The notes beneath the pieces were generated by a model. It saw only the letters and a list, made by a program, of their open reading frames with translations, did no database searches and was not told the DNA's origin. Positions 29,924-36,749 of a stretch of DNA of 41,914 nt are shown one piece after another. Source of the DNA: a virus; IMG/VR virus record IMGVR_UViG_3300046514_000169, positions 1-41,914 of that record; one strand, written 5' to 3'. Numbering within the stretch: the first letter of the stretch is position 1; each line of letters starts with the position of its first letter. The translations under genes were made by a program, and so were the position numbers.

Positions 29924-30565
29924 TCAACGAAAATGCACATAACCGGGCCACCCCGGCGCAACATCGTCAATGTCGCGTATGCCCGAATCACCTAGCCATC
30001 GCTCGGCATCAAACCGGCTACTGTGCCCCACGCGTCGAGCATCGGCCATTGCGTCGGCCCGTATCCACCACCAATTGCCGCCAAAGAAAGGCGTGGTCAC
30101 AATGTCGGGCCATGCTTCAGGTGTGAGCCAATGGCACCCTATGGCTTGGCGCCCCAGTTCTAGTGTTCTGACCGCATAGCGCCAGTCATCAATCAAGCCT
30201 TTGGTCATTGATTCACGCCACGCGTCATTGAAAGGTGACGGTGCACTAACACCTTTGGTGTGTGCATACAAAATTGCGCGGTCAGCTTTCGCGATGCCTT
30301 CGCCAAAACACTCAATGTCATACATGGCATCGAGGGTCACTTGTTCAAAGCCCTCACTAGATATGGCGACAACGGCGGTCGGCATGACGGCTTTGCACAA
30401 TTTAGTTATTCGTAAGCGCGCCTGATCAGTGCCCACAATACCAATGCGTAAACCGCCGTCAAGAGCGTCGGCCAGTCCCGAGCTCTTGAGCCGCGCTAGG
30501 TGCATTGCCGTCATATGTTCGGCGGCACCTGTGGCGTAAATATGGAAGTAGTGCCGAAGTTTCAC
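29924..30565 (-). CDS. glycosyltransferase-like protein, 213 aa
   Basis: The protein shows the signature of small GT-A-like glycosyltransferases often found in phages and capsule loci: LYAHTKGVSAPSPFNDAW, WRYAVRTLELG, CHWLTPEAW and FFGGNWWWIRADAM, with a C-terminal RFDAERWLGDSG. It probably moves a sugar onto a protein or glycan. The start overlaps the methyltransferase stop by ATGA, so the three-gene glycan set is co-translated. The acceptor may be the capsid, as reported for mycobacteriophages, or host surface sugars. Confidence 0.7.
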   Translation of the reverse strand: MKLRHYFHIYATGAAEHMTAMHLARLKSSGLADALDGGLRIGIVGTDQARLRITKLCKAVMPTAVVAISSEGFEQVTLDAMYDIECFGEGIAKADRAILYAHTKGVSAPSPFNDAWRESMTKGLIDDWRYAVRTLELGRQAIGCHWLTPEAWPDIVTTPFFGGNWWWIRADAMADARRVGHSSRFDAERWLGDSGIRDIDDVAPGWPGYVHFR

Positions 30566-31200
30566 GCTCGCGCCTTGCGCATGAAAACGATTTGCGGGTA
30601 CGCGTGAAATTCGGCCAACGCGTCATGGCCGTGTTGCTCAACTAACAATGAATTCAAGTATTGGTGCAAAGTAACGATGGCGTGCGAACCGTTGGCATTG
30701 TCAGCATCGCCACCCCATTCGGGGCGCCATTGCACGGCAAGGTCTTCAATGATCAACCACCCGTCAGGTAAAACGCGATGCCACAGGTTTCTGATCACCC
30801 AGTCAACATCAAACGCCATGTGCGAGCCGTCGTCAATGATCACGTCGAAAGATTCGTCACCAAAGTCGTATGTTTTTACGTCGCTGATGATCGTGCGCAC
30901 GTTGCCTTCATTGACCGCGCCACAATTGGGGTCGATGTCGATGCCAGTAATTTGCGCACCTGACCATTTGAACCACTCGCCCCACATGCGAAGCGACGCA
31001 CCGTGATAAACACCGATTTCAAATAGCGATTTGATGTTGAGGTCAGGGCCACCATATTCAGGGTCAGAATCGCCTAGGTGCGCTTCATAATGTTCGCAAT
31101 AACCATGCGCCAAACTTGATTTGTCGGTGTCATATTTGACGGCGAGCCTGTCGAGACCCGCAAAATGCCGCAATCGGTCATCATCATCGTGCATGGTCAT
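30562..31200 (-). CDS. class I SAM-dependent methyltransferase, 212 aa
   Basis: The family pattern YDTDKSSLAHGYCEHYEAHL then SLFEIGVYHGASLRMW (motif I), ITGIDIDP (motif II) and FDVIIDDGSH, matches macrocin/MycE-type O-methyltransferases and related phage enzymes that methylate sugars. ATG 31200 overlaps the upstream gene's stop by ATGA. Located between two glycosyltransferases, it probably methylates the sugar they attach. Confidence 0.8.
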   Translation of the reverse strand: MTMHDDDDRLRHFAGLDRLAVKYDTDKSSLAHGYCEHYEAHLGDSDPEYGGPDLNIKSLFEIGVYHGASLRMWGEWFKWSGAQITGIDIDPNCGAVNEGNVRTIISDVKTYDFGDESFDVIIDDGSHMAFDVDWVIRNLWHRVLPDGWLIIEDLAVQWRPEWGGDADNANGSHAIVTLHQYLNSLLVEQHGHDALAEFHAYPQIVFMRKARA

Positions 31201-32303
31201 GTCATTGCCTTTCGCCTGAAGTCGAGCGCGGTTCGCCATGCTGATAGCCATTGGTGGGCGTGCGAATCATAAGTGAAGTTGGCGCGCACAATGTCTTTGG
31301 CCGTGCTCGCAAGCTCGGCACGCATGTCAACGTCAACAATGAGTCGCCGTAATGCACGTGACCATTCGTGCGGCAACTTCGCCAGTTGACCAATGCCCTT
31401 GCCCGCCAAGAATTTGTATTCGCCCGTGGGCGACGCAATGAAGGGCACGCCCAGTGACGCGTATTCAAGACCCTTCAAATAACTCTTGGCTTCATTGAAG
31501 TCAGTGAGACCAAGCGGCGCAATGCCGATGTCGAGACCCGCCACCACTGTCGGGTAGTTATCGAACCAAATGGGCGGTTGATAAATGGTTGTGCCGCGTT
31601 CGAAACCAAGTATGTCACTGGCCTTTTTGTCGCCAATGGCAAAGAACTGGGCACAAGTGCCGAGCACAGCGCGCTTGACGCCATCGCCCGTGGTTTCTAA
31701 GTCGCCGGGGTGTACGGCCAACGCTCCTGACCACCCGACGATCACGCGCCCGTCAAACATCTCCCATTGTGACGTAGCGGCCCGCTCAATTGATAGATAG
31801 CTAGTCGGCACGTAGTTTCGAAGCAACCGCACACGGCCATTTCTGGCGGGCACCACTTCCATCAGGCGTGGCGTCGAGACCGTAACCAAGTCGGCCATGT
31901 CACAGGCACGCGCGAGATGGTCAGCATTCGAATAGGGAATATCGCTGGCCTTATGATTGGCACGATTGCGTTTGTCGATGCGCCAGAAATCGTCGTCAAG
32001 CTCAACAACCACGGCCACGCCTTGCGCCTGTATGTGCGGTATCGCGTCAACCATCGACTTGTCGAGCGGGCGTTGCAACACGACTACGTCATGATTCACG
32101 GGGTCAACGTGGGCAATGATTGATTCTTTGACCGAACCGCGCCACCCGTGATTGACTTCGGCAAAGATTGTTTGCGCGCGCTTGTCGCGGGTGATCACGA
32201 CTTCATCATTGTCGGCCAATGCATCAGCGGGAAACAAGAGCCGATAGTTGCCACACCCGCCCGTGTCGGCGTGAGCAATGAGCACGCGCAATGGGTCAGC
32301 CAT
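31197..32303 (-). CDS. GT4-family glycosyltransferase, 368 aa
   Basis: The protein has a GT-B arrangement: an N-terminal Rossmann domain (RVLIAHADTGGCGNYRLLFPA, then VVVLQRPLDKSMVDAI), a linker and a C-terminal nucleotide-sugar domain with VIVGWSGALAVHPGDL, DIGIAPLGLTDFNEAKSYLK and GLEYASLGVPFIAS (the E-x7-E-like pattern). It likely transfers the first sugar of a glycan from an NDP-sugar. The ATG lies inside the previous small gene's end. Confidence 0.8.
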   Translation of the reverse strand: MADPLRVLIAHADTGGCGNYRLLFPADALADNDEVVITRDKRAQTIFAEVNHGWRGSVKESIIAHVDPVNHDVVVLQRPLDKSMVDAIPHIQAQGVAVVVELDDDFWRIDKRNRANHKASDIPYSNADHLARACDMADLVTVSTPRLMEVVPARNGRVRLLRNYVPTSYLSIERAATSQWEMFDGRVIVGWSGALAVHPGDLETTGDGVKRAVLGTCAQFFAIGDKKASDILGFERGTTIYQPPIWFDNYPTVVAGLDIGIAPLGLTDFNEAKSYLKGLEYASLGVPFIASPTGEYKFLAGKGIGQLAKLPHEWSRALRRLIVDVDMRAELASTAKDIVRANFTYDSHAHQWLSAWRTALDFRRKAMT

Positions 32304-32472
32304 TACGCCCTTTCATAAGTCTCAGTTGACGCGTAGCGGCTTCGATGACGTTGAGCAATTGATCTTCATTGAGTGGGCATGCCCGCAATGTGCCGCCCGG
32401 TGTAGCCACGGTCAAACACGGCCCGTGTTTTTCAACATTGACAATGTTGTTGTAACGCAAGTCACATTTCAT
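32296..32472 (-). CDS. small protein, 58 aa
   Basis: The 58-codon gene begins in an ATGA overlap with the upstream gene and ends just inside the glycosyltransferase start. Its sequence (MKCDLRYNNIVNVEKHG) has Cys at 3, 19 and 32 and an amphipathic C-terminal helix (EDQLLNVIEAATRQLRLMK). Function unknown; the tight overlaps support it as a gene. Confidence 0.6.
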   Translation of the reverse strand: MKCDLRYNNIVNVEKHGPCLTVATPGGTLRACPLNEDQLLNVIEAATRQLRLMKGRNG

Positions 32473-32789
32473 TGCAACGGCTCGCGGTCAGGTTCGGGAA
32501 TATTCCACGCGCGCCGCATAAGTGCCATTTCACTTTGCGTATTCATCGCCAAATTGCCGTCAATCACCAGTCGCAAGATAACGGGCACGGGGGCGACACC
32601 CTCTTGCTCGCGCACAAGAGGCAACCGCTCAACGGTCATTTGCGCGGCGTCAAAGGGCAAGTCATAGGTGGCGCATTCTTGAGCCATGCGATGTTCACAG
32701 AAAGCTTCGAACTTGGCTGTGGCGACGGGGTCAGCGAACACAGCGCGTTCGGTCTCAACACGCACGGTTACCACGACGGGGTCAGTCAC
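32469..32789 (-). CDS. hypothetical protein, 106 aa, leaderless GTG start
   Basis: GTG 32789 lies exactly 7 nt downstream of TATGGT, the same distance as in the promoter islands, so I prefer it to upstream in-frame starts that fall inside the -10 and -35. The protein is alpha/beta: VTVRVETERAVF, FEAFCEHRMAQEC and VPVILRLVIDGNLAMNTQS. It resembles small phage accessory proteins of unknown function. It overlaps the peptidase-like gene by 8 bp. Confidence 0.55.
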   Translation of the reverse strand: MTDPVVVTVRVETERAVFADPVATAKFEAFCEHRMAQECATYDLPFDAAQMTVERLPLVREQEGVAPVPVILRLVIDGNLAMNTQSEMALMRRAWNIPEPDREPLQ

Positions 32790-33276
32790 GCGAGCCACCA
32801 TACTTTGACCTTGTCGCGGCGTCAAGTCTTATGGCGAATTGCGCGGGCGTCAAATCAGGTGCCGTCCAGTAACCATAGACACAACGCGTGCCGTCGCGCG
32901 ATGAGTCATGGGTATCATGAATGACGCCGTCAATGACGGCAACGAGGTGGCGCGAGCATCGGGCGATAAGTCGCCCGTTCGGCAATTCATCGCCACGCAA
33001 GTGAACGCGGCAACCCGAGCCGATTGACATTGTCGGTGTCCACACGAAACCGAGTTGATCAATGATTGGCGCGAACACGCGCCTAGGTGCACCCCGGCTA
33101 GCGGTGCGGTCACCAAAGTCAACGTCATGGCGAAGGCCATGTGTGACCGCGTCATATATCGTGCGGTAATCAACGCCTGTCGCAATCGCAATAGCTCGCG
33201 TGACACAATCACCAGCGGCGCCTGTGAAATTCGCCAACATACGCCCGCCGTCGTCAATGACCAATGCGACGGTCAC
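32782..33276 (-). CDS. papain/C39-like peptidase-fold protein, 164 aa
   Basis: The protein has GDCVTRAIAIATGVDYRTIYDAV, the cysteine-containing helix of a widespread phage family, and HLVAVIDGVIHDTHDS near residue 110, which supplies His and Asp in the order expected for papain-like enzymes (Cys, His, Asp). Its start GTG 33276 overlaps the upstream stop by GTGA. The last codons contain the duplicated promoter. Activity as a protease or deconjugase is inferred; the relatives I recall are uncharacterised. Confidence 0.6.
   Translation of the reverse strand: MTVALVIDDGGRMLANFTGAAGDCVTRAIAIATGVDYRTIYDAVTHGLRHDVDFGDRTASRGAPRRVFAPIIDQLGFVWTPTMSIGSGCRVHLRGDELPNGRLIARCSRHLVAVIDGVIHDTHDSSRDGTRCVYGYWTAPDLTPAQFAIRLDAATRSKYGGSRD
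32797..32830 (-). promoter_or_regulatory. sigma70-type promoter, copy 2, within the peptidase-like gene
   Basis: TTGACG (32820-32825) and TATGGT (32797-32802) are 17 nt apart, 29 of 34 bases identical to the copy at 11804-11837. It sits in the end of the upstream coding sequence and directs an apparently leaderless GTG gene 7 nt downstream. Confidence 0.7.
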
Positions 33277-33452
33277 GGCGCTGCGCTCACTCTGTCAAGG
33301 CTCACCCAATAATGCACGCCCGTACCATAGGCACGGCGCACTTTTATCTTGCCACCGTTCTTGCGGCCAACAACAATGGCGTCATATGGCTCGCTAATTA
33401 GATAGAAAGGGTCAGCGGCCACGCGTACTTTGTCGCCAATGGTGAACGTCAC
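33273..33452 (-). CDS. small beta-barrel-like protein, 59 aa
   Basis: The 59-codon gene begins at GTG 33452 overlapping the upstream stop by GTGA and ends in GTGA with the next gene. The sequence (VTFTIGDKVRVAADPFYLIS, then IVVGRKNGGKIKVRRAYG) is like a KOW/SH3-type barrel with basic loops, which could bind nucleic acid. No family is certain. Confidence 0.6.
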   Translation of the reverse strand: MTFTIGDKVRVAADPFYLISEPYDAIVVGRKNGGKIKVRRAYGTGVHYWVSLDRVSAAP

Positions 33453-33604
33453 GGCGTCACGCGCCTATTCGACCATGCGAATTTTTCGCGGTTCATTGCC
33501 GCCCAGTAACGCGGGCACGTTGACGGTGCAAAGGCGTGTTCGGCTTTGCACTCATTACACCAAGGCGTGCCGGTGCCTTGGCCGTAGTCGGTATCCGTTG
33601 TCAT
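33449..33604 (-). CDS. small CxxC protein, 51 aa
   Basis: The 51-codon gene starts at ATG 33604, sharing a base with the upstream TAA, and ends overlapping the next GTG. It has WCNECKAEHAFAPSTCPRYW, a typical short zinc ribbon, and a basic C-terminus (AWSNRRVTP). Unknown function. Confidence 0.6.
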   Translation of the reverse strand: MTTDTDYGQGTGTPWCNECKAEHAFAPSTCPRYWAAMNREKFAWSNRRVTP

Positions 33605-33993
33605 TAGCGCTCACCAACTATTGATGCCGATGATTCATTGCCGTACCATGCCGAATTGCGGCGCTCGGCTTGTTCGGTGCGACGTGCGCCCGCAAGGTGG
33701 CGCCCACACAATACTTCGCCACACTTTGATGTGCGGCGACAACGTACCTTCACGGTGCGATATGCACCGTGATCGCCAACAGGCGTCATACCTTCGCAAC
33801 GGCGAAACTGAAATCTAAGTGTGGCGCACTCAACGGCACTAAACAGGCGCGGCTCATCTTCAAGAGTGCGCACGTCCGCAATATCCACGTCATTGTCATC
33901 AACTCGAAGGTCGATGATCTTGGCGCTCACGATTTTACCGGCCAGTCTGACGCGCACAATGTCGCCCAGTTCAAACGATTCAAATGACTTCAT
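33604..33993 (-). CDS. hypothetical protein, 129 aa
   Basis: The N-terminal half is an SH3/KOW-like beta domain (FELGDIVRVRLAGKIVSAKI). The middle carries RRCEGMTPVGDHG, and the C-terminal third has CRRTSKCGEVLCGRH, a cysteine-rich basic zinc-like region. The start codon and leader belong to the 40-bp repeat shared with the 14384 gene. It may bind nucleic acid. Confidence 0.6.
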   Translation of the reverse strand: MKSFESFELGDIVRVRLAGKIVSAKIIDLRVDDNDVDIADVRTLEDEPRLFSAVECATLRFQFRRCEGMTPVGDHGAYRTVKVRCRRTSKCGEVLCGRHLAGARRTEQAERRNSAWYGNESSASIVGER

Positions 33994-34024
33994 GATGATT
34001 CACCCGCTTTCTTGGTTAGTTGTT
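33985..34024. repeat. 40-bp cassette boundary repeat, copy C
   Basis: This matches 14376-14415 with two or three differences. It overlaps the start of the 129-residue gene and the end of the 70-residue cassette C gene. Confidence 0.75.
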
Positions 34025-34212
34025 GTTGTGTGCTTCGGGAGTCGCCCGCATGTTTTCGTGTCAATGTTTGCACCGTACATGCCATTCAAAAATTTCTTGG
34101 CGCCACACACGGGGCAATAGCCAAAGCCTGTGACTCGCTCATGCTCATTGACTATCGACTTGACCAATGCGCCCGTACCGGCGCACAAGCTCTTAGTTGC
34201 GGTTGACTTCAT
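34000..34212 (-). CDS. cassette C minus-strand protein, 70 aa
   Basis: ATG 34212 is 7 nt from the left-going TATACT. A longer in-frame start (34437) would place the protein across the promoter island and was rejected. The protein starts MKSTATKSLCAG and contains YCPVCGAKK around residue 33 and CGRLPKH at 55-61, a zinc-ribbon-like pattern. The first bases ATGAAGTCAACCG match the cassette A plus-strand gene. Confidence 0.65.
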   Translation of the reverse strand: MKSTATKSLCAGTGALVKSIVNEHERVTGFGYCPVCGAKKFLNGMYGANIDTKTCGRLPKHTTTTNQESG

Positions 34213-34387
34213 GTAGGTAAGTATAGGGGTGAGCCTTACTTCATGTACGTCAAAATGGCTATTTTTCAAGAATTTTTCAAATTTCTTGAAAACCCTTGCA
34301 ATTACTGGGGATTGGGAGATTGAAAAAATATGTAGAAAAAGGGCGTTTGGCGTGCATGGGATAAGGCTACCCGTTATACTTATTGGC
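34213..34387. promoter_or_regulatory. bidirectional leaderless promoter island C
   Basis: TATACT lies at 34220-34225 (minus) and 34375-34380 (plus), each 7 nt from its ATG. The boxes are at 34225-34243 (minus strand TGAAGTAAGGCTCACCCCT) and 34357-34375. The core from about 34250 to 34340 is nearly identical to island A, including the TTTTCAAGAA/TTCTTGAAAA inverted repeat. Confidence 0.85.
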
Positions 34388-35152
34388 ATGACCACAACCA
34401 CCACACCAAGCAATGCCCATGAAGTTGCCGTTGACACAAAGATTGCCGCCGCTTATTGCATCAAGCACGAAGCTGTCGCAACCGCCGCCAACGCCGCCAA
34501 GATGGTGCAAAGCCTTATCCCGACAAACTTGCTCGCCAAGGTTCGTTTCGAATCCGAGCGCCGCCCCGGTCACATGGCTGACGGCACATACATGAGCGCT
34601 GACGATGTTGTTGCCGCTCTTGCTTCGGGCAAGTTTGAAGTTTCGCTCGCCAAGCGTCACAACGCTGATGACCGCATTGCGCGTTACACCAGTGCCGTTG
34701 CCGCCCGTCAAATTGCCAGCGACAACTACGCCGCCGAAGCCAAGAACTATGGTGGCTGGTCACGGTTCTTTCTTGTTGTCTCATCGGTTGGTGGACACGT
34801 TCACAGTTCAATGGATTGCTCAACATGCAACAACGGCAAAGACTTCACCGACTTCAACTGGTTGCCCGAGCTCAGTGGCTTGACTGAGGCTGACGCCGTT
34901 GCGTCACAAGGCGCGATTCTGTGCACCGTGTGTTACCCGAGTGCGCCGATTCACTTCACCAACGCTGCCGAGCTCGCCGCGCAAGCCAAGGCTGACGCCA
35001 GTTGCAAGGGCTCACTGACCTACAACTACAACCGCGAGACCGCCCGCACCGGCTATGCCTACGGCAACGCCGCCACATGCAACGACTGTGGCGCACGCGT
35101 CACCTTGACCAAGAGCGACAAAATGCGCCGTCACAACAAGGTGGCGTCATGA
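34388..35152 (+). CDS. cassette C plus-strand cysteine protein, 254 aa
   Basis: The start is ATG 34388, 7 nt from TATACT and with the shared ATGACCACAACC. A longer in-frame start from 34229 runs through the promoter and was rejected. The N-terminal half is Ala-rich and helical; the second half has paired cysteines: C144/C147 (SSMDCSTC), C179/C182 (LCTVCYPSAP), and C231/C234 (CNDCG). The middle WLPELSGLTEADAVAS block recalls an actinophage family of unknown function. It is coupled by ATGA to the next gene. Confidence 0.7.
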   Translation: MTTTTTPSNAHEVAVDTKIAAAYCIKHEAVATAANAAKMVQSLIPTNLLAKVRFESERRPGHMADGTYMSADDVVAALASGKFEVSLAKRHNADDRIARYTSAVAARQIASDNYAAEAKNYGGWSRFFLVVSSVGGHVHSSMDCSTCNNGKDFTDFNWLPELSGLTEADAVASQGAILCTVCYPSAPIHFTNAAELAAQAKADASCKGSLTYNYNRETARTGYAYGNAATCNDCGARVTLTKSDKMRRHNKVAS

Positions 35153-35379
35153 AGACCTACGCCAAAATCACCGCTGATGGGCGCACGCGAATTGTGCGCA
35201 TTGACCGCGAAACTGATGCGCTCATTATCGGCATGGTTGTTGACACTGAAGGTCAGCCCGTCGAGCGCGAAACTGAAACCGCGATGGTGCGCGAAACATG
35301 GATGATCGACAAGCGAGACATGACCAAGCGCGTGCCAATGGTCATGAATCTCACCTATGGCACTTTGGAAAACGCCTAG
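35149..35379 (+). CDS. cassette C plus-strand protein, 76 aa
   Basis: The start overlaps the upstream TGA (ATGA). The protein is beta-rich with alternating charged residues (YAKITADGRTRIVRIDRETD, then REDTWMIDKRDM-like segment REtWMIDKRDMTKR). It shares a CTAG quartet with the converging protease gene: TAG on each strand uses the same four bases. No function recognised. Confidence 0.6.
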   Translation: MKTYAKITADGRTRIVRIDRETDALIIGMVVDTEGQPVERETETAMVRETWMIDKRDMTKRVPMVMNLTYGTLENA

Positions 35380-36749
35380 CCGTCAATCAGCATCAAGATG
35401 TCGTCGGCGTCAGCGAGCGCCAATGTGCGTTCGTGGTCAACAACGGCGGCATTCCATTCGGCGGTTTCGCGAGCCTCACGCTCTTCATCAGTTTCGGTGT
35501 CGTCACCCGAGCGACTTGACCCCTTCATGAAGTGCTTAGCGGCTGTGATCGGCAACACTTTCTTGTCGCCCTTACACATCGGGCACGCACGCGCACCCTT
35601 CAAGATGGTGCCGCGCCCTTGACACGTCGGGCACGTCACAGCCTTGGGCGACTTGCTACGCCCGCTTGACTCCATCATGGCGCCTTGGGTGGCGTCATCA
35701 GCGCCAGTATCGGTGTCGTCATCGTCAGGGTCATCGACGCCCAACGCCTCAAGCAATTCGTCACACATCGCTTCAGCGAGCGACACCAGTGCCATCGTTT
35801 GCTTGTTGTCGGGCGCGGTTGGGTTTTCAACTTCAGCCCTGATGGCATCAACGGCGGCGTCAACATTGCTCGCAATCTCGGCAATGCCCGCCCACGTTTG
35901 GTCACCCGTATCGCCTTCAGGGTGCGCGAGCGCATCGCGAACTTCAGTGAGCGCGTCGGCAAGGTCAAGGTCACCTTCGGCCATGCGAATGATGACGTGA
36001 CTGACAAGGTCGGCTTGCGTCGAGCGAGCGCCCGACAAGGCCAAGATTTTCGTGCCCGGATTACTCGCCTCAACGACAATGCTATTTTCGGGCAATGCGT
36101 ACTTGGTGATCAATACGTACTCACTGCCATCAGAATTTTCAATGTATTCATCAGCCTGTCGAATGAAGCCCACGCTGAATGAATCAAGCGAGCCGCTTTG
36201 TAATTGCGCGAATGCCTGACGTGCTGTGGGCACGGCGTCAAAATCGTCAAACTCAAAAAGAACGTCAAGCCCAGTGGCGTCTTCACGCCAGTCGAGCCGA
36301 TGCCCAAGAACTGAATGAATGCCGCCACTCATGCCGTGCCCGAAGAGCAACGTGGGGCGATTCGGGTTGGCGTCAAGATATTCTTTTGCGCCACCCGGTG
36401 CAAAGCGTGTGCCGTAGGTGTCGGTCATGGTGTAGTCGTTGACGCGCACCCATGCTTGAGCAAGGCCACTTTCAGTGTCATCAGCGGCACGGGTCTCAAG
36501 TACCTTGACTTGCACTGTGCGATGCTCGGTCGTTGAACCGGCCCCGCGAACACCCTTGGTGGGCAGTGGGTCAATGGCACGCGCGTCAGCCTCTTCAACG
36601 GTGATAGTGCGCCGGGTCGGTTCGTAGCCGCCGCCATCGCGCTTGTCGTACACGCGAACGCTCAAGGCGCCATTGGCGTCAACGTCAGTGACGCGGCCCT
36701 TGATTTCGCGCCCCGAGCGTGTGAGCGAAACGAATTGGTCAATTTTCAT
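35376..36749 (-). CDS. HK97-type prohead protease with C-terminal zinc ribbon, 457 aa
   Basis: The first about 75 residues form an extra beta domain (FVSLTRSGREIKGRVTDVDA). The protease core (about 78-240) has catalytic-looking H138 (LLFGHGM) and S192 (LDSFSVGF), the order and spacing of U35 prohead proteases. The C-terminal part has an acidic stretch (DDPDDDDTDTGADD) and CPTCQGRG (C373/C376) plus CPMCKGD (C389/C392), a DnaJ-like zinc knuckle, then a charged tail. It should mature the capsid; the zinc ribbon may guide assembly. The start overlaps the portal stop by ATGA. Confidence 0.85.
   Translation of the reverse strand: MKIDQFVSLTRSGREIKGRVTDVDANGALSVRVYDKRDGGGYEPTRRTITVEEADARAIDPLPTKGVRGAGSTTEHRTVQVKVLETRAADDTESGLAQAWVRVNDYTMTDTYGTRFAPGGAKEYLDANPNRPTLLFGHGMSGGIHSVLGHRLDWREDATGLDVLFEFDDFDAVPTARQAFAQLQSGSLDSFSVGFIRQADEYIENSDGSEYVLITKYALPENSIVVEASNPGTKILALSGARSTQADLVSHVIIRMAEGDLDLADALTEVRDALAHPEGDTGDQTWAGIAEIASNVDAAVDAIRAEVENPTAPDNKQTMALVSLAEAMCDELLEALGVDDPDDDDTDTGADDATQGAMMESSGRSKSPKAVTCPTCQGRGTILKGARACPMCKGDKKVLPITAAKHFMKGSSRSGDDTETDEEREARETAEWNAAVVDHERTLALADADDILMLIDG

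Noticed and set aside
14637-34340. CRISPR array or transposon ends as an explanation for the three repeats
   Set aside because: There are only three copies, far apart, with no spacers, transposase or target duplications; the outward promoters explain the symmetry.
34229-34387. Upstream extension of the 254-residue cassette C protein
   Set aside because: It would translate the promoter island; the -10 and leaderless ATG at 34388 explain the start.
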